DNA of 25,978 bases. Origin: Apostichopus californicus (Eukaryota > Echinodermata > Holothuroidea > Aspidochirotida > Stichopodidae). The notes under the pieces are model-generated. The model did no database searches. It had not been told where the DNA came from and saw nothing but the letters and a program-made list of their open reading frames with translations. The position numbers were made by a program, and so were the translations under genes. The DNA is taken from positions 1 to 25,978 of the forward strand of contig JAIPMN010034684.1 in the NCBI GenBank assembly GCA_020650975.1, given 5' to 3'. Every line of letters starts with the position of its first letter. Position 1 is the first letter of the stretch. Shown here in pieces: positions 9,959 to 21,479 of this stretch.

Positions 9959-11396
9959 TCCCAAGGTCAACGGTCATGTAATGTATGTCCTATAAAATGC
10001 AGTGGTTTGTTTCTGTATAGGCATCTCGTACAGTGCATTGAGTAGAGGTTGAAGCGTATGGGGGAGGAGGGTGGGGGAGTCAAGTTGGGGGAGATTTTCC
10101 ATTTGCATAAAAAATTGTTGCCTAACATGGCAGTGGAATAGTCAGTGTCAGATGCAAGTCCAAGCAGCGACAGTTGCATACATGTCCATTTAATCATTCA
10201 TTGTGGTTGTAATGAAATACTTATTTCATGAATAGGTGGGGAGGGGGGTGGTTAGTTATACATTTGGTTTTGTTATAGGATCTTTACTGCACTGCACATG
10301 CAAAATTCAGTTGCACGGTTCTACACCCCAGGTTAGTAATGAAATAGCTTTATTATGTGCCAAAATGTTGGAAAGCGGGGGGGGGGGGGGGCNNNNNNNN
10401 NNAGTTAGTAATGAAATTGCTTTATTATGTGCCAAAATTTTGGAAAGCGGGGGGGGGGGCTAATATACTGCATATAAGTTGCAGCATGAACCCCACACTG
10501 TAAATGGTATACTACTTAAACTAAAAAACTTTCATAAAGTGGATGAATATTGTTTTATCCTGAAGTGGTCAAGTGCTTGTCTTGATACTATATCCTGTAT
10601 AATGATGTCCATATTTACCATTTGAAGACAATCCTGCCAATGAATCCCTGTTATTGTGTTATTAATAAAACATTTAAAAACTCATTATTCTTCTGGTATA
10701 CCTATTTCTCATTGGCCCCCCGGTTCCGCCACCTCTAGATAAATCCTGTTGCTTTTGGTATTATACAATGTATCCCACTGTCCCAACATCTCTATATTCT
10801 GATGTCTCCCACCCCCCTCCCCGGATTGCCACCCACATGCAATTGCTGTAAAACCCCTCGTTAAGTCTAATCACGAGCTAATATTATTAGCATCAAATGA
10901 TTAATTCCCCTGTCTCCAGGCTACCAGTACCATGAATCAACCAAGTCGAGTTGCAGCATAGGTCTAGTCTACTTGTGCGTATCACCTCACTCCGATCATA
11001 CAGGCTAGGCTAGTCTTAGGATATCGTAGACCGCCTAGCTTTTTTTCGCGCAACTGCTCTCTGTGTAACCTTGCATGAGCCTAACGTTCGTTTGTAACAA
11101 AAATTACGAGACCCGTATTTGACGAAAAAAGTATTAAGTAACTCGAATTACACAAAGTGTTAGTTTCATTACAAATCACTTATAAGCTATAAGGTGCGAT
11201 AATGAGTAATGGCTTGGGGAAACGGCAAATAAAAACATCATTTCTTTTCAACACCCTCTACGTGTAATGGAGTCGCCCATTTCGTGACAGAGCAGGACTG
11301 TGTGGGAATGCGCGTTCCCCATAGCGAACGTTCCGTTATGTGATGGCCAGTATTTCCATGTAGGTGTTCATACCAAATTAAACAAAACCCAAAAAT
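9959..11396. other. Non-coding stretch with an assembly gap
   Basis: No coding region is supported. The stretch includes G-rich and C-rich runs, an N gap with duplicated flanks (see 10331-10460), and AT-rich DNA leading up to the hAT-like relic. The 5' part of that relic may begin before 11397, but upstream frames are too broken to say. Confidence 0.45.
10331..10460. repeat. Duplicated flanks around a 10-N gap (probable assembly artefact)
   Basis: About 46 bases ending in AAAGC plus a run of 15 G (10377-10391) are followed by ten N (10393-10402). The same 46 bases then recur with two mismatches and end in a run of 11 G (10449-10459). The simplest reading is one locus represented twice, from two haplotypes or two broken contigs, because the G run stopped the assembly. 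A true short tandem duplication is the alternative. Confidence 0.75.
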
Positions 11397-12803
11397 TTTG
11401 ATGAGAACGTCGGCTTTACATGGGACCCGGCTCACCTTCTTCAACTCGCAGATAAGGACACCAGAAAAGAATGTGCATGGATCGACGAAACCTGTAACAG
11501 TATTTCAGCCATTTTCTCCAAATTCTCCTTCGGTAAAACTTTTGAACAGGCCATAGACAAGGCCAGAGCTCGTCTCAAGGCGCACCACTATGGTTTAGCG
11601 AGACCAGATTCGCTGCATATGCCGACGTTTTAAAAAAACTAAATTCATTGAGAACTATCATGTACATCGTCAGGTTCTTGAAAAAGTAGCAGAGGGTGAC
11701 GATCAGCGGGCACCGGATGCATGTGATCTTTTCCGTAGGATAAGGGACATAGGCTTTGTGGTCAAAATGCTATTATGTTGCGACTTTTACAGCATCAAGG
11801 GGAAACTCAGTAAAACATTGCAACAAGTCAACGTCCCAATCTGGTCGACATTAAATGCAGTTGAAGAGTTCCTTCAAGCCTTGCAGGACTTCATCCATAA
11901 AGGAAAAGATGCAATTCTCACGTACCGAATGTATGAAGCAGATCTGCAAAAATGCATTTTCAAAACTCATCCAGTCCTTCTCTCTGATGTTAGAATAAAT
12001 ATGCCATTACGACAAACTAGGTACCGTGGTACAGATGATCAGCACGAAGAACCTAATCTAGAAACCAAATTAGATCATCTCCTGCAAAACACCGCATCTT
12101 TAGCAGATCACATGACCACAAACATGAATACCCGCTTCACTCCCGAGTTCATTGCCGAAATTAAGGAGAAAGAGAAGGCAGCCTCCCTATGGTCTATTCT
12201 GTTACGGGCGCGAAAAGTGGCAAACGAGTCTCACATGTTGTCTTCTTCTGAAGTACGAACTCTGACATGTATGCATCCTGCACACGCGGAGGAGATTCGC
12301 AATATGTGTGTAAACTTGTACCGCAATCGCAAAACCGTAGATGATGTTAGCACAGAGATTGAACTCTATCATAAGGTGTTTACGGAACCTGATCTCAGCA
12401 ACAGAGCTTCTCATGCTTTACAAGCCATTGCAAAAGTCTTTTGCAGCAACCCCCAGAAAGCATCGTAGAGAGCATGGGGAGTATAACTGAGAAACTATGT
12501 AGTGTTCGCGGTGGGTCTAAAATTTCGACCAATAAACGTGATGTGAAAGACATTTCCGATGAGTTGAAGATTCACTGGAACGGACCCCATATCAGTAATT
12601 GTCAAAAGATTGTGACTCAAGTGTTGCAAATTCACTTCAAGGGTGGATCTTGGCACTTCATGACATTTGATGTGCGTTCAAAGCTACACAAAGTGTGAAA
12701 GGTCGTGGATAGAATAAATGCAACAAGACCAAAACTCTTATTTATGGTGTAGTATGGACCAAAGGAATTACCAGTTGCTACTGAGAAACAGGAAACAAGG
12801 TAA
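11397..12803 (+). pseudogene. Transposon-derived gene relic, probably hAT-like (ZNF862/KIAA1586-like family)
   Basis: A degraded coding stretch in three main pieces. The first reads LLQLADKDTRKECAWIDETC and FSFGKTFEQAIDKARARL. The second (about 11640-12468) holds FIENYHVHRQVLEKVAEGDD, LFRRIRDIGFVVK and KTLQQVNVPIWS. The third (about 12440-12803) holds LLQQPPESIVESMGS, DVKDISDELKIHWNGPHIS and GPKELPVATEKQETR before the TAA at 12801-12803. From memory these match a family of multicopy, hAT-derived proteins that is abundant in echinoderms. The hAT assignment is moderate and rests on no catalytic motif seen here. Damage: frame changes near 11600-11640 and 12440-12460, and in-frame stops TGA at 12696-12698 and TAG near 12753. 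Any upstream exons are missing or unrecognisable. Confidence 0.55.
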
Positions 12804-13835
12804 GAATATTGAAACTTTTACACAATCACTTTTGTTTTTATTATGTTTATTTAGTCTTCATCAGAAACATTTTGGAAGACGTGGAAAGTCTGCTCAGTTC
12901 GATCGATCCAACACAATAAAATAATAAAGGCTTTACTGGGCGTCCTTTTCAAAGGATTTTTATTTCATTTCTTTCTATTTTTATCGTGAACCATATGCCA
13001 TGTATCTCTTTGCTCCAAGCCATGCGGCACAATGTGCATAAAAACTCATGGGATCCATCGCGCACTCGATTGCTAAAATACACGTGCTCGTGTAAACAGG
13101 CTCCATTTCCTGTTTATAGTCAATAAGCTGCTGGCTTCACAGTTTATCCTTTTACTTAAGATATTGCACCAGAACAGAAGTTCATTGTCTCTTCTGCAGT
13201 TTTTGTATATAAATTTGGTGTCCATTGGCATAGTGGTTGCCTCTTTACTACACGACTCCCTTGTTCTTATAAAATTGGCATCATCATGGCTGTGGTCAGA
13301 GTTTTCCTGGTAGCAACTCCAATCAGGATATCTGTAAAGGATGGTTTAGAGAAACTTACTTTACTGATTGGGTACTGTATCCTTACTCCAATTTGGCCCC
13401 TCCCTTTAGTTAGACTAGGAGAATTAAATACGAAGTTAAAAGTTTTATATCATCTACCTGAATCTGTTCCTGCGGAATTTCAATTACATTACAGAAGCCT
13501 ACTGTAACTGTCAAAATATAAATTAATTGTTAATGTCAACGTTTCCTGATACTGATCACCATTGGAGTCTCCCAGAAGCCTAGCTCTCGACGATTACAGG
13601 AACTCTTCAACACTATTCTAGTATTCTTAAAATATTCACTCTCCATTGCCATCACATGGAAGGATATATTACCATTCTAATTGGAGGATACTAACTTTAT
13701 TTCGCCTTTATATATTGCCTGCCATTGCCGACTCTTTGGAACTTTACTTAACATTTCTTGCCTGGATTCTATTCTATCATGTCTGGATTATATTCTATTT
13801 TCCTGGTCTTTTTTCCTGGATTCTACTCTATAGAC
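12804..13835. other. Non-coding flank of the Academ-like element
   Basis: No supported gene. A TATATAAA word lies near 13210, and a box A-like TGGCATAGTGGTTGCC near 13233 has no convincing box B after it. From about 13752 to 13831 there are loose tandem copies of CCTGGATTCTAYTCTA, the sequence into which the next element has inserted. Confidence 0.4.
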
Positions 13836-14690
13836 CGGGAGCCCAGAGGGTTTGGTTAGCTGGGAAGGTAACCAATTGCCTTGTACATCACAATGTTCAC
13901 AGTGCATTCCTGTATATGAAACCAGACGACTGGCAGACCGGCTGTGGTGGGTGTGGCTGGGAGAGCAATTTTAAAGTCACCTAAAAGCTAACCTAGATCA
14001 GCTTTCATGGTAACCAAATCAAAGTACAATGTGTCAGGTATGGCCCCAAGAGCACCAAATGGCCATCGCCAGTGATTATTGGTGGTGGGGTACCCCTGCC
14101 AGTCATCAATAATTGACCCCTCACAGAGACCTAGGTCAGCTCATGAGGTAACCACTTGAAACCTACTCGAAAATGATGGTTAGGACTTCAGATACAAGGG
14201 ATGGGCATTGCCAGTAATTTTTATTGGTGGGGTACCCTTGCCAGTGGACCCCCAAAATGCATCTCCCCTCATTGACCTAGGTCAGCTCATGACGTAATGG
14301 GTTGAAAACTACTGGATACTGATAGGCAGAACTCTATATGTAAAAGATAGGCATTTCCAGTAATTTATATTAGTGGGGTACCCCTGCCAGTGGACCCCCA
14401 AAATGCACCTCCCCTCATTGACCTAGGTCAGCTCATGAGGTAACCACTTTAAAACTACTGGAAAATGATTGGCAGGACTCTATGTAAGGGATGGTCATTT
14501 CCAGTAATTTATATTAGTGGGGTACCTCTAACAGTGCTCCCCAATGCACCATAGTCCCCCACTGAGCTAGGTCAGCTCATGAGGTAACCAGGTGAAACCT
14601 ACAGGAAAATGATAGACAGGATTCCATGTGTGCGGAATTGGCATTTCTAGTAATTTCCGTTGGTGGGGTACCCCTGCCAGTTGATCGACG
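13836..14690 (+). repeat. Left terminal inverted repeat with five 145-bp subrepeats
   Basis: The outer 230 bp are unique, then comes a tandem array of about 145-bp units. The anchor word GGGGTACC occurs at 14087, 14229, 14375, 14519 and 14665, giving spacings of 142-146. Each unit carries palindromes GGGGTACCCC and GACCTAGGTC (often TGACCTAGGTCA) and the word CTCATGAG followed by GTAACC. The collinear match to the right end stops near 14404, so the innermost two units exist only on this side. Confidence 0.85.
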
Positions 14691-15822
14691 TAGTCTTCCA
14701 CTGATATTACCAGTATTCTCACAGTCATGATTGTTGAAATTCTTATCTAATATACTTTTACTTTATCCTTGTGAATGCAAGTATTTCATCGAACATCAAT
14801 CTCGCCATAATGGTTATCGTTTGGCGTTGAAGGAGCTCGATGACTTCATGCTGCCAAATTGTGAACTCCACAAATCCAAAAATAATTATTCTTGCATGAA
14901 AGAGAATGAAATAAATACTCAGGTTTGTAAAAACTAATGTCATTTGATACAGAACAGAACTCTTAAACACAGGCATATCCAAATTAGCATAAATGTTATT
15001 TCCAAACTTTTGGCTTTAATGAAGTCATTTTTGAGATTGTCGTCTGAAATGAAATCATCCTTTCAACATAAAGAAATATTCATTCTGCTCTCCCCCAACT
15101 GAATTTGAAACTACTCGCCCTCTTTTAACACTAAAATGAAACGCTTTTTCTAAATGACATTTTGTTATGGAAAAACATGAATAATATAAACAGCCTCTTA
15201 AAAACAATGAACAGCGACGAAGGCCTGTATATCAGAGAACATCAGTTGACCATATAAGGATGATAGAATTCATTGTGTGTGTGGTTCATTTACTTACGAT
15301 TTAGACTTGACGTACCCATGAGGGCTATACCTGCCTTCCGCAATGCTACCTAAGACTCCTGTTTAATGGAGGTCTTAGCTTTTGACTGTCGGCCAGGACA
15401 ATGAAAGGTACATAAGACATTGCAAGTAATTAAAATTCTGGGCCATAGTGCAGTAATGTCCGTCGATATCGCCAAAAAACCATATTAATTTATCGACTAG
15501 AAAATAACGATAATATCCGGTATATGGTTTTTTCCCGCGAAATATCGCGGAATCGGTACATACACTATATATCGATATGGACGCTATATTTTGTTCGATA
15601 TATATCTGTATGAGCAAAATTCAATATCGAAAATATCAGTATGGGGTTCAATACCGGATACACCTTATAGTGCAGTACCAGTACTGCCCTATAGCTAGGA
15701 AAAACACATATAATGTAGTCCATGATAAAATATTTGATATGATTACGGAAAACAATCTCTAATTGCCATTCAGTTAAGTTCTCGTACAGCTCTCTGGATG
15801 TTGAGGCCTCCAATATCTGGCC
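14691..15822. other. Non-coding interior of the Academ-like element
   Basis: No supported coding region lies between the left inverted repeat and the 3' end of the transposase gene. The stretch is AT-rich. From 15460 to 15680 it is dense in ATATCG words and carries a long inverted repeat (see 15474-15533). It may contain a nested non-autonomous element. Confidence 0.4.
15474..15533. repeat. 12-bp inverted repeat in an ATATCG-rich segment
   Basis: AAAAAACCATAT (15474-15485) pairs exactly with ATATGGTTTTTT (15522-15533) across a 36-base loop. It is followed at once by CCGCGA-AATA-TCGCGG, a second 6-bp stem. The surrounding 200 bases repeat ATATCG and CGATAT. This could be the core of a small MITE or a fold in the element's own DNA. 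Confidence 0.4.
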
Positions 15823-18800
15823 CTAAGTCACCTCCATATCTTCCTCATCGGATTCGGAGTCTTCACTCCATGTTTCACTTTCTGTTTCACTAACTTCTTC
15901 ATCTGAATCTTCGTCTCCAGATGAAGCTTCCTCTTCATTATCAGTGTTTTTGTATAGGATGTCTGGCATTGCTGGACCATTGAACCACGATGGTTGCAGT
16001 CTCCCTTCGACGTCTCAAGTCCAACCGTAGACACATGGTTCTAGACCGATCAAGGGGGTTGCTGTTGTAGCATTGGTCCAAAGCATCGTAACATAGTGTG
16101 CTCGGCGTATCTTCATTTCCAGGGTTCTTCGGGTGGGTGGCAGCAATGCACAGTTAAGCTTCTTCACATTTGCTAGTGGGTTTTCCTAAAAAATGTAAAC
16201 CATGCATTAGCAGAGTGCTCAAAATAATAAACAATACTGAGTTATTTACAAAGTTTACATTGTAATAATTGTATGATTGTTCAACATGCTTACCTTATTA
16301 ACTTTTCCTGTCATTACAATTAGTTTCTTGTACCGTGCTTCATCCACATCCTGAGTCTTGTGTTCGGCATACATGCCACAGACAAACTTCGAGGCGACAT
16401 CGACATCTACATCAAGATTTCCCAGGCTGATGAATAGGTTGACATACTTCCCTGTTTCATCTTTCTCGACTATTTCCAGTGGTTTGACTTTGCCTTTCCT
16501 GCAAAATATGTCAGAAATATAGCATAAAATAAAACTAAATTCATTATACTGTCTGTAATAAGATTCTGTTTAAACAACATATTGAATGTCAATAGGTCAT
16601 TTCTTTCTTTAATTCGGCAATGTTGTCCTTCAAAAGGCAGACAAGCTTTCAGTCACAGGCCTAATGTTCATAAAGTGAAGTCACATCCAGTAAACGCATG
16701 GTACCCAGGCAAAGCTTGGGGAAGTCCAGGTTTTCTTTGCTGTAGGATATTGGTGATGTTAGTGATGTTAATATATCGTCGGCTGTTGCCCATCCCACAG
16801 TCCATGATTATATTTGTTCTGGCTCGAACCTCTGGGCGCTGCTTCCCCAACATACCAACCAGGATTACCAACACATCAGTATCCGATGCTCTGACAATTA
16901 CGTTGTTTGCAGTGATGTTGCAACATGAATTGCTATCAGAGTGTCGGCGTGTTCATGATCTCCTTGAAGATATGCTGGCTTTTTCACCATAATGTGCTGG
17001 TTGAGTTCATCTGGGACATACTTACAGCAGTCTCCCCCAAAAGAAGCTAACAGTGTCTTGCCTTGGAAGATGTTACCGTAAAGGTCCTTACCCCATTCAC
17101 GCAAGAGAAATTTTCCAAGTTCATTTTTGAATATCCCATTGGTGAGCAGTTTTTGTCCGCTTTGTCTCATTGTCTGCTCTGGTCCACTGATTATGTAAAG
17201 GGAATCAACTGCACCCCGTAGTTTCCTCTCACTGTCTTCGATGGAGTTCTCCACATATCTATCTAGGCAGATGTGAACCTCTGTTCCCCTTCCTGAACAC
17301 AGGAGAGATAATATCGAGCGGGCAATGGAACCATATGATGCACCAACGTGTGTCTGTGAGAGGAGGGATTGAAGGACAAGACCCCCCCCCCCCCCATCAT
17401 AGACCTTTGTATGGCTGCTTGGCAATTCTGGTTGTGAGATTAGCTCAGTCTGAAACGACTCGAACTTTCTCAGCGATGCAGCCTTGTTTGTTTTCAAGAT
17501 TGAACCATGACAGTGAGCAAAAGACAGCGGGTAAGTTGTTATTGGGTAAGAGAGGACACGGCGCAGGTTCACAGATGCCTTTTCTGCAACAACGATAATC
17601 ATCAATATGAAAACATCCCTCAGGCTTTCTGCGTTGGTCTGCGCTGTCCTCGAGGCACTGGGTGATGTCTTTTTCTTGACATTCTCAGCTGCGAAATTCT
17701 GGATTTTATTTTGTTTTACTGGCTTCAACAATCGTTTTGGGTCTTCATCCCATTCCTCCTGGAATTTGGCTCTTGCCTGCTGTCCCCTTGGCAGAGTAGA
17801 GAGAACGTAACTTTCAGTTACATGGGAGACCACCCGACCTGTGGCTATGTTCATCAAGCAGTCAGCTGCATCCTCTGCAAATGGGTTGCAGAATTCGTCT
17901 AGTGTCTTGCTCAGTGATGCCATTTGTTGGTTGTCCTTGGTAATCCTGGAAGGACGCAACTGGGCGGCTGTACTTCCCCCCTGCTCTAAGCCAACAAAAT
18001 ACTTCATTTCCGATATGGCTAGTGCGCGTTCAGTCATTGTCAGTGCCCATCTCCGCATTGCCTGGTCATTGTTCCTGAAGGCAACTATGCCCCTCATACT
18101 GGAACCTGCATCCTTGTTTACAGTTTGTTCCAGAGAAAGGTCAACAGCAGACCGACTGTAATTTCTTTTGGTTCTTCTGATGTAAAATTTTCCACTCTCC
18201 AGAATTTCAATCAGCCGGGGATCAGCCACCTTAAGCTTATGGAGGAAGAGCATCCCCCATCTGGAGTAGTTTGGGCGATTGAGAGCAAAGAAAACATCCA
18301 AGATCTTTGGAAAGATGTTGATGTAACCTCTGACGTTGTTGGTTTTGACGCATCGTTGCATCTCTCTGTGGAGACGATTTATGAGGTAGATGTAGATTCC
18401 CAGTACTGTGCCATTGATCCTTGGCTACCATCCATCACTGCTTGAAAATATTCTTCATAATTTTTCAGGTGCTCGGTGACCACTGGATCTCGGAGATGAG
18501 CATATACGTGACTAGAATCACTTGGCACTGTGTTCATGACGTGGTGAAAGGCTTCCAATTCTTCTTCAGCTACAGTCTGGAGAAAATGTTCGTACAACTT
18601 CTTCTCCAGTACATTGGCAAGAAGATCATGGACACGTGTGCATCTGTTATAGAATTTTCCTTTGATGAAGCCAGTCAATGATCCTTCTGCCAGGACGTCT
18701 GCCTCCGTAAGGATGAATTCTATACCACTTTCCCTTATGAAAGTGCCAACTGCCCCATAGAATGACAATTCAACATGAAAATTTCCGAGCATGATCAACA

Positions 18801-20957
18801 AATCATCAAACAATGGACGTTCAATTTGTTGAATGGCGTAGGCCTTCTTGGCACTGCTAAATCATATGTGACGATGGCATACTTTTGCCCTGTTTTCTTG
18901 GCGACATTGAGGGAGCGCATCATTGTTTCCTTCACGACGTCATTGTTTGTTGGTGACTTCGAAATTGGGTCCATGTAGCTGATTCTTTGGACTGGTAGAG
19001 GATCGTTAATATACTGGCTGATGAAACCAGCACGGAGAGGTGTAATGCCATCCTTAGACTTCCATAACCAATAAAAATCTAAAGTTTTCTGAGGGATCTT
19101 CTCCATTATTTCACGCTGTGTTGTGCTGGCTCTTGCCGCACTGTTGATTTCTGTATCGGTTGTGCAGCTCGTGAATTTTGCTGTGTTGAGAGATCTATGG
19201 AAGAGGGGTAATGCCTGGTCATTCCCTGAAAACCTTCGGCGGTTCCTTCCTTCACGGAATTTTTAAGTGGTGATATCGGGGACCACATTACCGGGTACAA
19301 TATTCTGGTAAGTGTGGCCAACTGTGGCATGAAATGTATCTTTTCCATCCAGGGTCTCGATGTTCTTGTCATTGTTGTCCCAGACAGACACCGTTGCAAG
19401 AGTTGGACTGAGCTGGATGCCATCTGGTACATCATCATTGTAAGACTCAATGGAGTATGCAAACTCTGTCTACAGGCTTTTAATCTCACTGTAGCTGATT
19501 GAATGACCAGCACTGTTGAGAATTTATAATGACATCTTCCATCCTGTTAGAGAGGCTAGACCAAGGCCAAGGGTAGTGTGTTTCCATGGTTTTATTGAAC
19601 CACGGGAGGTATTGTAGATGGCACCATAGGCCATAGAAGTCACCTTCCTGTCAACTGCTTCCTTCTGTGTTCCCTGGAAACTTACAGAGGTGGCTGCTCC
19701 ACAAAGGAGTGGTCTGAAGAAAAAATCCAGCTGATGTGGGATAGTGGGGCACATGCCTTCAGGCTCTGGACATTAGCAGGACACGGAGTCTTTGATTTTG
19801 GCAGTTTTATAATCTGTGTGCGGAGATGAAGGGCTGCCCACTTCAGTTTTTCATCCTCTTCACGTTGTCTCGAATTATCCTGCAAGTGAGCCTTCGCTTC
19901 GTCTTCTGTAAAGTTGCCCCTCCGATTGTCCAAAAGTTGTACCCTGACTTTTCGTCCAAAGTAAGCTGTTATCTTCTGCACTAAATTCTGTGCAAGATAT
20001 GATTGGATGTTTTCCCTATCACCTCCACTGCTGATGAACTCAGCTCGATATGTGTCTAGTAAAGATGATACCAACAATGAACATCTGTTCTGTAAAATCT
20101 CATCCTTGATAAAAAAACATATGGCAGCAAATGCCCTCTTGTGATGGGTATGAATTGTCTCCTCTGACCTTCCTTGTGCCTGATTCATAACATTGTCAGT
20201 CTCCTTGATGAAAAGAGCCCAGCAGGATTTATGATACTTTGCTTCTTTGGCCCTGAAGTCCACATCATTCCACACAAGACTTTGGATTCGTTGAAAACTC
20301 AGCTCGATTGGAAAGTGAATTGCATCCATCAGTTGTTGATATCTTGTCTCTCGGTTCTTCTGTACCACCTTTTTTTTCTTTTTCTGGCCTTGCCGCAGAA
20401 TAGACAAGATCCATTAAGCAGGCCTTGTTGGTCAAACTTGGGGATGGTACCTTCTCTTCTGGTCTCAACGCGGACCCCCTTGGCAACAGGCAGATCATTG
20501 TCTGATAGGGTATCTCTCATGTCCGTTGGACGTTTGACTGCTGAATAATTGTTACGACAAGATGGATGATACTGTAAATCTTCTTGAGTAATTTTCCTCT
20601 CAATCAGACGTGTAGCTTCAGCATATTTGTCAGATGAAAGCAGAGCTGCTGTTTTCTTAATTGTTTCCCATACCTGATCACAAACCCCCTTGAGCCTTCT
20701 GTCCTCCTCTGTAGAGTCCTGACAGATAAAACAGTATACAGCCCCTACTTCATCATGAACCTGAAAAGAGACAAAAAAAACCTGGATGCTTAAGCTGGTG
20801 CACTGGCAATATATTCATGGATACGTATGAGCCGATTAAAGTCATAGAACTTTATAAACTCCTTAATGGAGAATAATCTTTAGCCTACCACTTTGTCAAC
20901 GGTTAGTGATGTGTCTGTGGCTCCTGAGACCTCATCCTGGCTGTCATATATATCCAT
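15823..20957 (-). pseudogene. Academ-type transposase with paired zinc motifs and XPG/PIN-like nuclease (broken)
   Basis: Exon 1 starts at ATG 20957 (MDIYDSQDE) and ends GTG|GTAGGC at 20889; exon 2 follows TCTTTTCAG at 20760. Two zinc motifs come first: YCFICQ with QYHPSC, then SCLFCGK with KYHKSC. Next are KPWKHTTLGLGLASLTG, GHSISYSEIKSLE, VWDNNDKNIETLDG (about 19345), MLGNFHVELSFYG (about 18790) and RPNYSRWG (about 18270). The nuclease-like part has HEHADTL (about 16960), ASDTDVLVILVG (about 16880) and GYHAFTGCDFT (about 16700), the acidic residues expected of an XPG/PIN fold. Exons 16498-16294 and 16195-15823, parted by a 98-bp phase-0 intron, give TNATTATP, RLQPSWFNGPAMP and an acidic tail. 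Damage: stops at 19524-19526 and 16015-16017; frame changes at 19680-19754, 18800-18860, near 18400, and 16874-16898; the join near 16500-16670 is unresolved. It would act on the flanking inverted repeats. Confidence 0.75.
17382..17395 (+). repeat. Run of 14 C inside the transposase relic
   Basis: On the minus strand it encodes a run of glycines (YDGGGGGLVLQ) in a region where the family does not need one. Expansion of the homopolymer, or base-calling error in it, is likely. A change in its length could move the frame. Confidence 0.7.
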
Positions 20958-21299
20958 TTGTTCTTGTTCAATTCCACTTTAGCTAGTCCCATGCAGGGTC
21001 CTTGATGAAAGTGCCTGAAAGAGGATGATATGCTTACTCAGAAGAGGTAAAAACAGGTCCAAACTTCATGCTTTGTGAACAAGTTCTGCCTATTCCATCC
21101 TAAAGTTTGGTAGTTAAGAACACTAGCGGAATGAATTTTTATTAACATAAATCTATTCTCTCTTTATATAAAAATGTTTTCGATTTAAAAATCCTCAAAG
21201 ATTGTTATTTTACCTATACTCTACTACCGTACTTTGGAATTTAAGATGTTTTACAATGCTACATAGTGATTGTGCAATATGTCTATCTATCTATATTTT
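20958..21299. other. 5' flank of the Academ-like gene
   Basis: Upstream sequence of the minus-strand gene, ending at the inner SINE-like segment. It should hold the promoter, but I see no clear TATA box on the minus strand. The stretch has no supported coding region. Confidence 0.35.
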
Positions 21300-21317
21300 G
21301 ATCTATCTGATTGAACG

Positions 21318-21450
21318 GTCGGAAGCCGCCAGAGTTCGAGTCCCCACTCTGCCACTGCATCGTGCTGTTAGGAAAGGCACGTTACCTGAAACGCCTTGGG
21401 TCGGGGTTCGCGGGAACCAGCAATGAAATGGCCTAATTATAAGGCAAACA
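21318..21450 (+). mobile_element. Fragment of a tRNA-derived SINE
   Basis: Box B-like AGTTCGAGTCC lies at about 21333-21343, followed by CTGTTAGGAAAGGCACGTTACCTG, the body segment seen after box B in tRNA-derived SINEs, and later AATTATAAGGC. A box A is not recognisable. It differs from the SINE at 6.2 kb. Its position between the gene and the right inverted repeat suggests insertion into the Academ-like element. Confidence 0.5.
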
Positions 21451-21479
21451 ACATCGTAAATGATCATATCATGTATACG

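Noticed and set aside
13230-13275. Possible tRNA or SINE head (TGGCATAGTGGTTGCC)
   Set aside because: There is a box A-like word but no convincing box B or cloverleaf.
13646-13984. 112-codon frame at the left border of the Academ-like element
   Set aside because: It crosses from flanking repeat into the inverted repeat; its right-hand part also appears at 21903-22106 only because that is the other inverted repeat.
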